Part shown: piece after piece, positions 32,725 to 41,449 of the stretch
Position numbering within the stretch: position 1 is the stretch's first letter
Layout of the letters: each line of letters begins with the position of its first letter
NCBI GenBank assembly: GCA_034520625.1
Contig: JAXHNI010000003.1
Span: 124,001 to 188,000, forward strand
Length of the DNA: 64,000 bases
Reading direction: 5' to 3'
DNA from: JAANXG01 sp034520625
GTDB lineage: Bacteria; Pseudomonadota; Gammaproteobacteria; Arenicellales; JAANXG01
Notes under the pieces: generated by a model
Seen by the model: only the letters and a program-made list of their open reading frames with translations
Told to the model about the DNA's origin: nothing
Database searches by the model: none
Position numbers and translations under genes: made by a program

Positions 32725-33922
32725 TATTGTCATATCAACGTTAATAGTGCTCACAATCGCCGGGCTCGCCGCCCTGCCGGCCCAGGCCGCCGACTGGCGG
32801 GCGTCGGGCTTCGGGGCGCTGGAGTCGCGTTTTTTCCTCCATGACAACGCGCCGCCGGCGAGCCATCGCGCCAACCAGTCCCTGGTGGTGCAGCCGGAGT
32901 TCTTCACCGAATGGAATGACCGCCGGGACTCATTCACTTTCGTACCGTTCCTGCGCGTTGACGAGCATGACGGCGAGCGCACGCATTTTGATATCCGGGA
33001 GCTCACCTGGCTGCATGCTGCCCGTGACTGGGAGCTCCGGGCCGGTATCCGCAAGGTGTTCTGGGGCGTCACCGAGTCCCGTCACCTGGTCGATGTCATC
33101 AATCAGACGGATCTGGTGGAGAACATCGACGGCGAGGACAAGCTGGGCCAGCCCATGTTGAACCTCGCGCTGATCCGGGACTGGGGTACGGTGGATTTTT
33201 TCGTTCTGCCGGGTTTCAGGGAGCGCACTTTCCCGGGGCGGGACGGTCGTCTGCGCTCCGTACCGCGGGTCGAAGGCGGCCGGGCGCGTTACGAATCCGG
33301 CGCCGGGCGAAACCAGGTCGACCTGGCCGCCCGTTGGTCCCACTACATCGGCAACTGGGATATCGGCGTGTCCCATTTTCACGGCACCAGCCGGGAGCCT
33401 CGATTCGAGCTGGACCTGTCCGATCCGCGGGACATCGTGCTGGTGCCGGTCTACGAAAAGATCGACCAGAGCGGCCTGGACATCCAGTATACCCGAGGGT
33501 CCTGGCTGTGGAAGCTGGAAGCCATTCGCCGCAGCGGGCAGGGGGAGGATTTCTCCGCCGCGGTAGGTGGGTTCGAGTACACGTACTACGGCGTTTTCGA
33601 CACCGCCGTAGATCTCGGCGTGCTGGCGGAATACCAGTATGACGGCCGTGGCTCCGCGCTAGCGACCCCCTTCGATGACGACCTGTTCACCGGCTTTCGC
33701 CTGAACCTGAATGATGCCCAGAGCACCGCGATGCTGTTGGGCTGCATCAGCGACCTGGAATCCACGGCCCGCTTCTGCAGTGTGGAAGCAAGCCGCCGGC
33801 TCGGATCGAGTTGGGTATTGAGCCTGGAAGCGCGCATCTTTTCCGAACCCCCGGAGAACGACCCCCTGTTTTCGTTGCGGCGGGACGACTACCTGCAGCT
33901 CGAGCTGGCCTTTCATTTCTAG
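32705..33922 (+). CDS. Outer-membrane beta-barrel protein of the exporter operon
   Basis: About 405 residues with an N-terminal signal peptide (IVISTLIVLTIAGLAALPAQ, cut before ADW). The rest has alternating beta-strand text ending in aromatic LQLELAFHF, the typical C-terminal barrel signal. It resembles DUF1302-type porin-like proteins that accompany MMPL and LolA-like genes. The first six codons (MKPDPH) lie inside a palindromic repeat, so the start codon may be repeat-derived. ATG 32696 is an alternative. No other in-frame ATG precedes the signal peptide with a ribosome site. Confidence 0.8.
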   Translation: MKPDPHRIVISTLIVLTIAGLAALPAQAADWRASGFGALESRFFLHDNAPPASHRANQSLVVQPEFFTEWNDRRDSFTFVPFLRVDEHDGERTHFDIRELTWLHAARDWELRAGIRKVFWGVTESRHLVDVINQTDLVENIDGEDKLGQPMLNLALIRDWGTVDFFVLPGFRERTFPGRDGRLRSVPRVEGGRARYESGAGRNQVDLAARWSHYIGNWDIGVSHFHGTSREPRFELDLSDPRDIVLVPVYEKIDQSGLDIQYTRGSWLWKLEAIRRSGQGEDFSAAVGGFEYTYYGVFDTAVDLGVLAEYQYDGRGSALATPFDDDLFTGFRLNLNDAQSTAMLLGCISDLESTARFCSVEASRRLGSSWVLSLEARIFSEPPENDPLFSLRRDDYLQLELAFHF

Positions 33923-34461
33923 ACACGGATATCCCACCATTTAACGACTTGCGGGCATTGTTCTGGTTTGAAGGCCCGCATGATCGGGGAGGCCGGTGCC
34001 GGGGGCTGTCCCGCAGGGCCGCTGTGAGGAGCGGCACAGGGAAGTGCCGTCTGCGGACCGAAGGATGGAATACATTCATGTACGCTCTGGTTCAAACCTC
34101 CCTGTTTTCGACAGCCCTGCGGGACAGCCCCCGGCACCGGCCCAACAGGCCGTGGCCTGCGGCCGGGTTTCGGCGCCTGACGCCCCGGAAACACTTTGAA
34201 GTTCACGATATCCGCGGAGGGTGGAACCAGGCTGAACGGCGGGGGTGGGTGGCTCCCTCCCGGTGGCGGAGGGCGGGAAATCCCCGGAAATCGGGCCTTG
34301 AAATAATTGCAACGGCGCGGGTTTGCGAGTAACTTAGTCGATGGGAAGGTATCAACTCGGGACGTAAAAAAAGGACCGCCGCAGGGAAAGCAGCATCAGA
34401 GGGCGGTACGGGGGTGTTGAAGCACCAAAACCCATTCGTCCCCAAACTCGGGGGATCATCC
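33923..34461. repeat. Intergenic region holding a large hairpin repeat (33991-34142)
   Basis: Perfect arms of 29 bases: GGCCGGTGCCGGGGGCTGTC plus CCGCAGGGC at 33991, complemented at 34114-34142. Between them lies TACATTCATGTACGCTCTGG, shared with other copies. Upstream, CCACCATTTAACGAC resembles the left flank of the copies at 51.7, 56.1 and 59.3 kb. No gene is seen in the remainder up to the ParA gene. Confidence 0.75.
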
Positions 34462-35157
34462 ATGGGCGCGCGTTCGGTCCTGGTGATAAATTCCAAGGGG
34501 GGAGCGGGCAAGTCCACGCTCACCTCCAACTTGGCCAGCTACTATTCGGTACGCGGCTATCGCACCGCCTTGTTCGATTTCGACCGGCAGATGTCCAGCG
34601 TTCGCTGGCTGGAACGCCGGCCGGCGGAAGCCTCGGAAATAACCGGGGTCACAGGCTGGACATTCCGCGGTGTCGACTCCTTTCAACGCGTGGTCATGGA
34701 TCCGCCGGCCCAGATCCAGAACAAGGACATGGTCATGCTGGTGGCGCGTGCGGACGTGGTGATCGTTCCGGTCCTTCCATCTCCCATCGATATCCATGCC
34801 GCGGCGGATTTCATCAGGGACCTGTTGATCGACGGCAAGGTGCGTCAATCCAACAAGCCGGTGTGCGTCGTGGCCAACCGGGTGCGCACGAACACCGTCA
34901 TGTACGATCAGCTCCGGAAGTTCCTGGGCAGTCTCAAGATTCCATTCCTGGCGACCCTGCGTGACAGCCAGAACTATACCCATGCCTCGATGAAAGGGAT
35001 CGGAATCTTCGAGATGAAGCGGGATCTGGTGACCCAGGATCTGGAGCAATGGCGGCCGCTCATGCAGTGGATAGACCGCCATTTCAAGGCCATTGAGCTT
35101 CAGGAACGCACCCACCGCCTGAGCCGCATACGCCCGCCGTTGACGCTCGTTCAGTAG
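34462..35157 (+). CDS. ParA-family ATPase, orphan
   Basis: A 231-residue cytoplasmic ATPase starting MGARSVLVINSKGGAGKSTL, with the deviant Walker A KGGAGKST and its signature lysine. The remaining motifs are TALFDFDRQMSSVRWLERRP (Walker A'), VVMDPPAQIQNKDMVMLVAR (Walker B) and VCVVANRVRTNT. GGGGG lies upstream of the ATG; an extension to 34414 lacks support. No parB-like gene or parS-like site is nearby, so it may position a protein complex rather than segregate DNA. Confidence 0.85.
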   Translation: MGARSVLVINSKGGAGKSTLTSNLASYYSVRGYRTALFDFDRQMSSVRWLERRPAEASEITGVTGWTFRGVDSFQRVVMDPPAQIQNKDMVMLVARADVVIVPVLPSPIDIHAAADFIRDLLIDGKVRQSNKPVCVVANRVRTNTVMYDQLRKFLGSLKIPFLATLRDSQNYTHASMKGIGIFEMKRDLVTQDLEQWRPLMQWIDRHFKAIELQERTHRLSRIRPPLTLVQ

Positions 35158-35308
35158 CACGGCGCTCGGACCGCGTACCGCGGAAACCACCTGGTGCACC
35201 CCGGCACATGCCGGAAAGCGGCGCGTCCGGTATGTGCGCACCCGTCCGTAAGAAGCGGTTCGTGTTAGGCTCGCGCTTTGTTTTGCAACGTCGAATCGAG
35301 GTTCCTCC

Positions 35309-36196
35309 ATGACTGAAAAAATCGGCTTGATCGGTCCCGGAATCATGGGACAGCCGATGGGCATGAATCTGATCAACGCGGGTTTCCCGCTTTGGGTTTT
35401 CTCCCGGACACCCTCGCGCGCCCAGCCCCTGGTGGATGCGGGGGCGACGAGGTGCGATACACCGGCGGCCGTCGCGGAGGAGGCGGATATCATCATATCC
35501 ATCGTCAGCGATACCCCGGATGTCGAGGCGGTGGTGCTGGACGACAACGGTGTGCTCGCGGGTGTGAGCGCGGGGAAAGTGCTGGTGGACATGTCCACCA
35601 TATCGCCGATCGCCACCAGAAGCATCGCCGGGAAACTGGCTGAAAAAGGCGTGGAGATGCTGGATGCGCCGGTGTCGGGCGGCGAAGCCGGGGCGCAGAA
35701 CGGCACCCTGTCCATCATGGTTGGCGGCAAGCCCGATGTCTTCGAGCGGGTCAAGCCCGTGTTCGATGTCCTGGGCAAGAATATCGTACATGTCGGCGAC
35801 ACCGGCGCCGGACAGGTTGCCAAAGCCTGCAATCAGATACTCGTGGCGGAACATATCAACGCCGCCGGCGAGGCGCTGCTCCTGGCGCGTGCCTGCGGCG
35901 CCGATCCGGAGAAAGTCCGCCAGGCACTGTTGGGCGGTTTTGCCTACAGCAAGGTGCTGGAGGTTCACGGCGAACGCATGTTGACGCGTAATTTCAAGCC
36001 GGGCTTCAAGGCGAAGCTGCACAAAAAGGACATGCATATCGTCATGAACACGGCGGAAGAGAAGGGGCTGGACCTGCCCACCGCCAGGGCCGTAACGGAA
36101 GCCATCGACCGGGCCGTGGAGGACGGCGACGGCGAGCTCGACTCGACCGTCCTGGTCCGGATTCTGGAGGCCCGGAACGGCGTTGATATAGGCTGA
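35309..36196 (+). CDS. garR: Beta-hydroxyacid dehydrogenase, probable 2-hydroxy-3-oxopropionate reductase
   Basis: A 295-residue NAD(P)-dependent enzyme. The Rossmann motif is IGLIGPGIMGQPMGMNL (residues 5-21), then VDMSTISPIATRSIAGKL and the family loop DAPVSGGEAGAQNGTLSIM. The catalytic lysine is in GAGQVAKACNQILVAEHINA (Lys172). The closest match by eye is tartronate semialdehyde reductase (GarR/GlxR), which makes D-glycerate; 3-hydroxyisobutyrate dehydrogenase is the main alternative. No glyoxylate carboligase or glycerate kinase is adjacent to decide this. Confidence 0.82.
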   Translation: MTEKIGLIGPGIMGQPMGMNLINAGFPLWVFSRTPSRAQPLVDAGATRCDTPAAVAEEADIIISIVSDTPDVEAVVLDDNGVLAGVSAGKVLVDMSTISPIATRSIAGKLAEKGVEMLDAPVSGGEAGAQNGTLSIMVGGKPDVFERVKPVFDVLGKNIVHVGDTGAGQVAKACNQILVAEHINAAGEALLLARACGADPEKVRQALLGGFAYSKVLEVHGERMLTRNFKPGFKAKLHKKDMHIVMNTAEEKGLDLPTARAVTEAIDRAVEDGDGELDSTVLVRILEARNGVDIG

Positions 36197-36276
36197 ATTG
36201 CCGGCGGATCGGACCCGGCCGCTCTGACTGAAGCCGCGCCCGTCCCTCCCGGGACGACCTTGTCCCCGGATGAGAA

Positions 36277-36302
36277 ACGGCCCCGGCATGGGCCGGGGCC
36301 GT
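36277..36302 (-). terminator. Hairpin between convergent genes, probable terminator
   Basis: ACGGCCCCGGC and GCCGGGGCCGT form an 11-bp GC-rich stem around ATGG. On the minus strand it is followed by TTTCTC, so it suits the end of the SH3 gene at 36338. On the plus strand it also follows garR but without a T-run. Confidence 0.65.
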
Positions 36303-36337
36303 GTTGAGTACGACGGGATTGGTTTGAATGCCCGGCT

Positions 36338-36973
36338 TTACCGGAGCCAGCCGCTCCGGCGGTCGTTGTGCCCGTAGCGATCGTTCCGGTAGCCGCTGTG
36401 GCGGGACTGATCGCGGTAGCCGTAGTGCGGGCGTTTCAGCAGCGGGGCGTAGACGAAGCCCTGACGCCCGTGGGCCCGCACCATGTACCAGTTGCGGTTG
36501 TTCACTTTGCCCACTACATGAACGGACTCGCGGCGGTGGAGGCGGCCGGTGATGGAATACCCGGTGCCGGGGCCGGCCCGGACATTGCTAGTGGTTTTCG
36601 CCACGAAAGTCTCGTTGATGCGATTCAACCTGGGCTGGCGGTGGTTGTAAGAGTCGCGGCCCCGGTGATTGTAGGAATCGTGCCCCCGGCCGTGCCGGCG
36701 GTATTCCGAATGGCCGGTGGAGCCGTGCCGGGCGCCGCTATAATTGCGCGCTACGTTCCTGCCGAGCAGCCAACCGCCCACCGCACCGGCAGCGGTGGCT
36801 GCAGACTGGCCCTTGCCGTCGACGATCTTGTTGCCGGCGAGGCCGCCGATCGCGGCCCCGACGGCGCCGCCTACGTTCTCCTTGTTGAGGAGATTGCTTC
36901 CCTGGTGGTCCGCCATGACCGGTCCCGCGGCCAGGCCCGTTGCCAGCACAATTGTCGTAATCAGGCGTTTCAT
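36338..36973 (-). CDS. Envelope protein with glycine zipper and SH3 domain (paralogue 1)
   Basis: A 211-residue exported protein: signal peptide MKRLITTIVLATGLAAGPVM-ADH, then a glycine-zipper segment (VGGAVGAAIGGLAGNKIVDG, AGAVGGWLLGRNVARNY), a His/Arg/Tyr-rich linker and a bacterial SH3 domain (TSNVRAGPGTGYSITGRLHR, RRESVHVVGKVNNRNWYMV). SH3b domains often bind cell-wall peptides, and glycine zippers associate with membranes. The C-terminus is rich in Arg, Tyr and His. It is a close paralogue of the next gene. An envelope structural role is inferred. Confidence 0.82.
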   Translation of the reverse strand: MKRLITTIVLATGLAAGPVMADHQGSNLLNKENVGGAVGAAIGGLAGNKIVDGKGQSAATAAGAVGGWLLGRNVARNYSGARHGSTGHSEYRRHGRGHDSYNHRGRDSYNHRQPRLNRINETFVAKTTSNVRAGPGTGYSITGRLHRRESVHVVGKVNNRNWYMVRAHGRQGFVYAPLLKRPHYGYRDQSRHSGYRNDRYGHNDRRSGWLR

Positions 36974-37103
36974 GAGATTTGAACTCCGTGCATCGTGAAT
37001 GTGGGTGCTACCTTGCCACGCACCGCTTGAATACACTCTGAATCGGGAATGAACAGCGGCTGAACGCCCGGGGTGCGGCGCGGACGGTCCCGGCGCTCCG
37101 CGG

Positions 37104-37135
37104 ACAAAAAAATGCCCCGACCGGGTCGGGGCATT
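37104..37135 (-). terminator. Rho-independent terminator of the second SH3 gene
   Basis: ATGCCCCGACC and GGTCGGGGCAT form an 11-bp stem with a minimal loop; on the minus strand the hairpin is followed by seven T. It lies about 40 bases after the stop codon at 37175. Confidence 0.88.
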
Positions 37136-37174
37136 GAAGCGCTCGAATCGGCGCGGTCATGCGGAACCCGCGCA

Positions 37175-37777
37175 CTATTGGTAGCCGCCGTAGGCGTAGT
37201 GTCCGGGCCGGAGCAGCGGCGCATAGACGTAGCCCTGGCGGTGGCCTATCCGCACCTTGTACCAGTTCCGGCCTCTGACCTTGCCGATGACATGCACCTG
37301 TTCGTGATGGTACAACTGCTCGATCACACTGTAGCCGGTGCCCGGGCCGGCGCGCACGTTGCTCCGGCATTTCGCCACGTAAGTGGCCTGGATAGGATGC
37401 ACGCCGAAATCGCGAACCCTGTCGTGGCCGCAGCAACCGCGCGGCTCGTAGCTCCGGCTCCGGCTGTAGGTGGTGGCGGGTTGGTACGAGGTGGTGGGCT
37501 GGTACGTTGCGGCGGGCGCCGGGCTTGCGTAGGCGCCGCCGCCATAATTGCGGGCGATATTCCCGCCGAGCAGCCAGCCTCCCACCGCGCCGGCGGCGGC
37601 GGCCGCCGGCCGGCCCTTGCCCTTGACAATCTTCGAGCCGGCGAAGCCGCCAATGGCCGCGCCGATGGCGCCGCCCACGTTTTCGCGGTTCAGCAGGTTG
37701 CCGTGCTCGTGGTCGGCCAGCGTCGGTCCGGCCGCTAGGCCGGCGGACAGAATGCTAATTGCTATCAGGCGTTTCAT
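37175..37777 (-). CDS. Envelope protein with glycine zipper and SH3 domain (paralogue 2)
   Basis: A 200-residue exported protein, start at 37777 behind AGGAGAACACACC. The order is the same as in the downstream paralogue: signal peptide MKRLIAISILSAGLAAGPTL-ADH, glycine zipper (VGGAIGAAIGGFAGSKIVKG), a repetitive Pro/Thr/Tyr linker (TYQPTTSYQPATTYS) and an SH3 domain (KCRSNVRAGPGTGYSVIEQL). The CCGH and KCRS cysteines are not shared by the other copy. It has its own terminator, so the two genes are separate transcripts despite the tandem order. Confidence 0.84.
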   Translation of the reverse strand: MKRLIAISILSAGLAAGPTLADHEHGNLLNRENVGGAIGAAIGGFAGSKIVKGKGRPAAAAAGAVGGWLLGGNIARNYGGGAYASPAPAATYQPTTSYQPATTYSRSRSYEPRGCCGHDRVRDFGVHPIQATYVAKCRSNVRAGPGTGYSVIEQLYHHEQVHVIGKVRGRNWYKVRIGHRQGYVYAPLLRPGHYAYGGYQ

Positions 37778-37896
37778 GGTGTGTGTTCTCCTGTATCGGT
37801 TGACGCGGGCGCACTGTGCCACGGCACCTTTGAACGCACTGTGAATGGAATCTGAACGTTTGCTGAATGAAGGCCGATTGGTTGTATCCTCGAAGC

Positions 37897-37966
37897 CCAT
37901 GCAGGTCAGCCTTCAAGGCTGACAGGTCGGGCGTCGACCAGTCAGGCATAAAGCCCGACCCACAAT
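37897..37966. repeat. Double palindromic repeat, copy 3
   Basis: GGTCAGCCTTCAAGGCTGAC (37904-37923) followed by GTCAGGCATAAAGCCCGACC (37941-37960) and CACA. Same family as 26830 and 32668. It lies upstream of the ligase gene. Confidence 0.78.
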
Positions 37967-38041
37967 GGCGGCGGGCACGCTTTAACAACTTCCCGAACTG
38001 AAGTATGGTTCGGATCTGATCCGTTAACGCGTACTACGAAC

Positions 38042-39490
38042 TTGGGCCAGGACATAAAGGACAGCCACTTTTCGCCGGCGGACTTCACCCGCTTCGAATC
38101 GGCGCTGAAACATGAAACCGACATCCTGCGGGGCTGGTTCAACGACCGACGGTTCGTTCACGCGCATCCCGTGGCCGGCTACGAGCTGGAGACCTGGCTC
38201 GTGGACGAGGATTTCAATCCGTATCCATGCAACGACCGGTTCCTCGATCGCCTCGACGACTCCCTGTCGCCGTGGATCGTCCCGGAGCTCGCCCGTTTCA
38301 ACATCGAGTTGAACGCGCGGCCCCTGGACCTGCGCGGCGATGTGCTGTCCAGGATGTTCGACGAGCTCGGGGACACCTGGCGGCGCGCGTCAATGACCGC
38401 GGCCGGGCTGGAGGCCAGGATGGTAATGATCGGCATCCTGCCGACCGTCCAGCGCTCGCAGCTCACGCTCGACAGCATGTCGGACCGGGACCGGTACCGC
38501 GCCCTGAACGAGCAGGTATTCCAGATGCGGGGCGGGGAGCCGGTGCATCTGCATATAGAGGGTGTGGAAACCCTGGATATGCATCACGACGACGTGATGC
38601 TGGAGTCCGCTGCGACTTCCCTGCAGGTCCACATACAGGTCGAGCAGGACCGGGCCGCCGCCTACTACAATGCCGCCCAGGTCCTCGCCGCGCCCATCGT
38701 GGCGGCTACCGGCAACTCGCCGTTCTTCCTCGGCAGGGACCTCTGGGCGGAAACCCGCATCCCGGTGTTCGAGCAGTCGGTGAATACCCGTAACCGGCGT
38801 GACGACCGGTACCGCACGCCGGCGCGCGTCACCTTTGGCCGCGGTTATCTGCAGCGATCGCTGCTGGAGCTGTTCAACGACAACCTGGAGCGGTTTCCCG
38901 CGCTGCTTCCGTTCTGCTCCGAGGATGAGGCGGCGACACTGTATCACCTGCGCCTGCACAACGGCACGATCTGGCGCTGGAACCGGCCCCTGATCGGCGT
39001 GGACGCCGAAGGCGGCGTACACCTGCGCATCGAGCACCGGGTAATCGGCGCCGGTCCGACGGTGCTGGATACCGTCGCCAACGCGGCAATGTTCTGGGGC
39101 CTCGTTCATGCGCTGGCGGAGGAGGAGCACGACTGGGACGTGGAGCTGTCCTTCGCCGACGCCCGGGACAACTTCTATCGCTGTGCGCGGGACGGCCTGG
39201 ACGCCGAGGTACGGTGGCTGCAGGGACGCAGCGGCGCCGTACGGGCCCTGCTCCTGGATGCGCTTTTGCCCGCGGCCCGCCGGGGCCTGCTGGGGCTCAA
39301 CGTCGACGAGGCGGACATAGAGCGGTTCATCGGCGTGGTGGAGCGCCGCGTCGAACGCGGTCGCACCGGTGCCCAGTGGCAACGGGACTACGCACGGCGC
39401 CATGGCCGGGACATGCCGGCTTTGATGCGCGATTACTGGCGCCAACAGGAATCCGGCGAGGCGGTCGCGGACTGGAATTGGCCGTGCTGA
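38042..39490 (+). CDS. Glutamate-cysteine-ligase-like carboxylate-amine ligase (COG2170 type)
   Basis: A 482-residue ATP-dependent ligase of the GCS2-like family. The glutamate-binding start is VAGYELETWLVDEDFNPYPC. Later come FNIELNARPLDLRGDVLSRM, HLHIEGVETLDMHHDDVMLE, SLQVHIQVEQDRAAAYYNAA and LRLHNGTIWRWNRPLIGVDA. Family members join an amine to the gamma or alpha carboxylate of an acidic substrate through an acyl phosphate; this branch is not the main glutathione enzyme. The start is uncertain: TTG 38042 is used because no ATG or clear ribosome site is available. The stop overlaps the deacylase gene. Confidence 0.8.
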   Translation: MGQDIKDSHFSPADFTRFESALKHETDILRGWFNDRRFVHAHPVAGYELETWLVDEDFNPYPCNDRFLDRLDDSLSPWIVPELARFNIELNARPLDLRGDVLSRMFDELGDTWRRASMTAAGLEARMVMIGILPTVQRSQLTLDSMSDRDRYRALNEQVFQMRGGEPVHLHIEGVETLDMHHDDVMLESAATSLQVHIQVEQDRAAAYYNAAQVLAAPIVAATGNSPFFLGRDLWAETRIPVFEQSVNTRNRRDDRYRTPARVTFGRGYLQRSLLELFNDNLERFPALLPFCSEDEAATLYHLRLHNGTIWRWNRPLIGVDAEGGVHLRIEHRVIGAGPTVLDTVANAAMFWGLVHALAEEEHDWDVELSFADARDNFYRCARDGLDAEVRWLQGRSGAVRALLLDALLPAARRGLLGLNVDEADIERFIGVVERRVERGRTGAQWQRDYARRHGRDMPALMRDYWRQQESGEAVADWNWPC

Positions 39491-40518
39491 CGGTCAGGAA
39501 CGAGCTTCCCGCGGGTTTTCTGACCTGCGCGCCGCGCGACCTTCCCGGTGTGCTGGACGGCCCGACTCTGTTCGAGCTGCCGGGGGAGTCGGGGCGGCCG
39601 CTGTTCGTGTCCATAATCCTGCACGGCAACGAAATCACCGGTCTGTTGGCCATGCAGCGGGTCCTGAAGTATTACCGGGAGCGGCCGCTGCCGCGGCCGC
39701 TCGAGCTGTTCGTCGGCAACGTCGAGGCCGCGGGCGCCGGCAAGCGCTTGCTGCCGGGTCAGCCGGATTTCAACCGGATCTGGTCCCATGGCGAGGGGCC
39801 GGAGCACGACATGACGCGCCGGGTGCTGGAGCGCGTGAAAACCGCCGACCCCGTCGCCTGCATCGACATTCACAACAACACCGGCCGCAATCCGATGTAC
39901 ACCGTCGTAGCGCGCAACGACCGGCCCCACCTTTCCCTGGCGAGCCGTTTCTCCCGGACGGTGGTCTATGCCACGAGCCCGAACACCACCTGCTCGGCGG
40001 CGTTCTCGAGCATCTGCCCGTCAGTGGCGGTGGAGTCGGGATTGCCGGGGGAGCCGGAGGGGGTGGATGCCGTGGTCCGCTTCGTGAGCGACAGTCTCGA
40101 GCTGCCGGACCCGGTGCATCACGTGGATTTCGACATCGATCTGTTTCATACCGTTGCGGTGGTCAAGGTGGCGGCCGCCTGTTCCTGTGGGCGGGCAGGT
40201 GAAGACGTGGACATAGAGCTCAATCCCGCGATCGAGCGATACAACTTCAGGGAGGTACCACCCGGAACGCGCCTGGCCCGGGTCCGGGGGCACAGCATGG
40301 AATGCATCGATGTCCAGCCGTTCCGGCGCGGGGCCACGGGATCCTGGCTCCAGGTCCAGGACGGCGAGCTCACGGTGGCCAGAACGCTCATGCCCGCCAT
40401 GCTGACCAGCGATCCGGATATCATAAAATGGGACTGTCTGTGCTATCTCATGGAGCGGCTGCCGGCTCCCGGCGGCGATTCGTCCCAACGCGCCGGACCG
40501 GACTCGGAACACGAATGA
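39484..40518 (+). CDS. M14-type deacylase, succinylglutamate desuccinylase/aspartoacylase-like
   Basis: About 344 residues from GTG 39484, with TTG 39478 as an alternative; both overlap the upstream ligase. The zinc carboxypeptidase fold is visible: LFVSIILHGNEITGLLAMQR with the His-x-x-Glu zinc ligands, LPGQPDFNRIWSHGEGPEHD, and VACIDIHNNTGRNPMYTVVA with the third His. Catalytic Glu is likely in VAVESGLPGEPEGVDAV. Relatives hydrolyse amides of small acids. With the overlapping ligase this suggests one pathway that makes and releases, or salvages, a gamma-linked amide; the compound is unknown. Confidence 0.8.
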   Translation: MLTVRNELPAGFLTCAPRDLPGVLDGPTLFELPGESGRPLFVSIILHGNEITGLLAMQRVLKYYRERPLPRPLELFVGNVEAAGAGKRLLPGQPDFNRIWSHGEGPEHDMTRRVLERVKTADPVACIDIHNNTGRNPMYTVVARNDRPHLSLASRFSRTVVYATSPNTTCSAAFSSICPSVAVESGLPGEPEGVDAVVRFVSDSLELPDPVHHVDFDIDLFHTVAVVKVAAACSCGRAGEDVDIELNPAIERYNFREVPPGTRLARVRGHSMECIDVQPFRRGATGSWLQVQDGELTVARTLMPAMLTSDPDIIKWDCLCYLMERLPAPGGDSSQRAGPDSEHE

Positions 40519-40582
40519 GTCATGCCCGCGCCAGAGCCCTTCGGCTGCCCCCCGGCACCCGGTTTCGGTCGAACAAGGGCCG

Positions 40583-40924
40583 ATGAACGGGTTCGTCGAG
40601 CATCTGCATGAAGTATTTTCCGAGTTCGGCCGCATCGACGCGCGCCGGATGTTCGGGGGCCACGGTATATTCCATGATGGTCTGATGTTCGCGTTGGTGG
40701 CCGATGACACGCTGTACCTGAAAGCCGATGACGAGAGCGCGTACAGCTTCGAAACCAGGGGGCTGGCGCGATTTCAGTACAACAAGGGCGGCGGGGTCCT
40801 GTCGATGTCCTATTTCGAGGCTCCGGAGGAAATCTACGACGATCCAGCGGAGGCGGTCATCTGGGCGCGCCGTGCGCATGATGCCGCGTTGCGCACGAAG
40901 CGCCGCACGGGCCGAAGGAAATAG
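40583..40924 (+). CDS. TfoX/Sxy N-terminal domain protein
   Basis: A 113-residue protein that contains only the TfoX N-domain: LHEVFSEFGRIDARRMFGGH, GIFHDGLMFALVADDTLYLK, ETRGLARFQYNKGGGVLSMS and YFEAPEEIYDDPAEAVIWAR. Full TfoX proteins regulate competence through CRP; stand-alone N-domains are common and uncharacterised. The basic tail RTKRRTGRRK is typical. It is followed eight bases later by the VOC gene. Confidence 0.88.
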   Translation: MNGFVEHLHEVFSEFGRIDARRMFGGHGIFHDGLMFALVADDTLYLKADDESAYSFETRGLARFQYNKGGGVLSMSYFEAPEEIYDDPAEAVIWARRAHDAALRTKRRTGRRK

Positions 40925-40931
40925 CAGGACC

Positions 40932-41405
40932 ATGGCGACCCGGTATGCGCATACCAACTTGATTGCACGAGACTGGCGGCGGCTCGCGAAGTTCTACCAG
41001 GATGTGTTCGACTGCATTCCGCTGCCTCCGGAGCGGGACCTGTCCGGGGACTGGCTGGACCGCGCCACGGCGATCGAGGGATCCCGTATCACCGGCATGC
41101 ATCTCCGGCTCCCCGGGCATGGCGACGCCGGCCCGACCCTGGAGATTTTTCAGTACGACGCCATGCCGGCACACCCGGAGGTGGCGCCGAATACGCCGGG
41201 CTTCTCGCATATCGCTTTTGCCGTGGACGATGTGTCGGCCACGGCCAGGTCGGTGCTGGGACACGGCGGCGCCGAAGTGGGGAAGCTCGCGGCACGGGAA
41301 ATTCCCGGTATGGGGCTGCTGACCTTCCAGTACGTGGCGGACCCGGAAGGGAACATCATCGAGATCCAGAACTGGCAGCCGGCCGGGTCTCGAGCCGGCG
41401 GCTGA
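40932..41405 (+). CDS. VOC-superfamily protein (glyoxalase/dioxygenase fold)
   Basis: A 157-residue protein from ATG 40932 behind AGGA. It contains two beta-alpha-beta-beta-beta modules: ATRYAHTNLIARDWRRLAKF, YQDVFDCIP in the first, TPGFSHIAFAVDDVSATARS and FQYVADPEGNIIEIQNWQP in the second. Metal ligands would be His7 and the late Glu. The fold covers glyoxalase I, fosfomycin resistance enzymes and dioxygenases, and the substrate cannot be read from the sequence. It is probably cotranscribed with the TfoX-domain gene. Confidence 0.88.
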   Translation: MATRYAHTNLIARDWRRLAKFYQDVFDCIPLPPERDLSGDWLDRATAIEGSRITGMHLRLPGHGDAGPTLEIFQYDAMPAHPEVAPNTPGFSHIAFAVDDVSATARSVLGHGGAEVGKLAAREIPGMGLLTFQYVADPEGNIIEIQNWQPAGSRAGG

Positions 41406-41449
41406 TCCATCCGTCCGCCGGGCAGCCGGCGTCCCGATCATTCCGCCAC

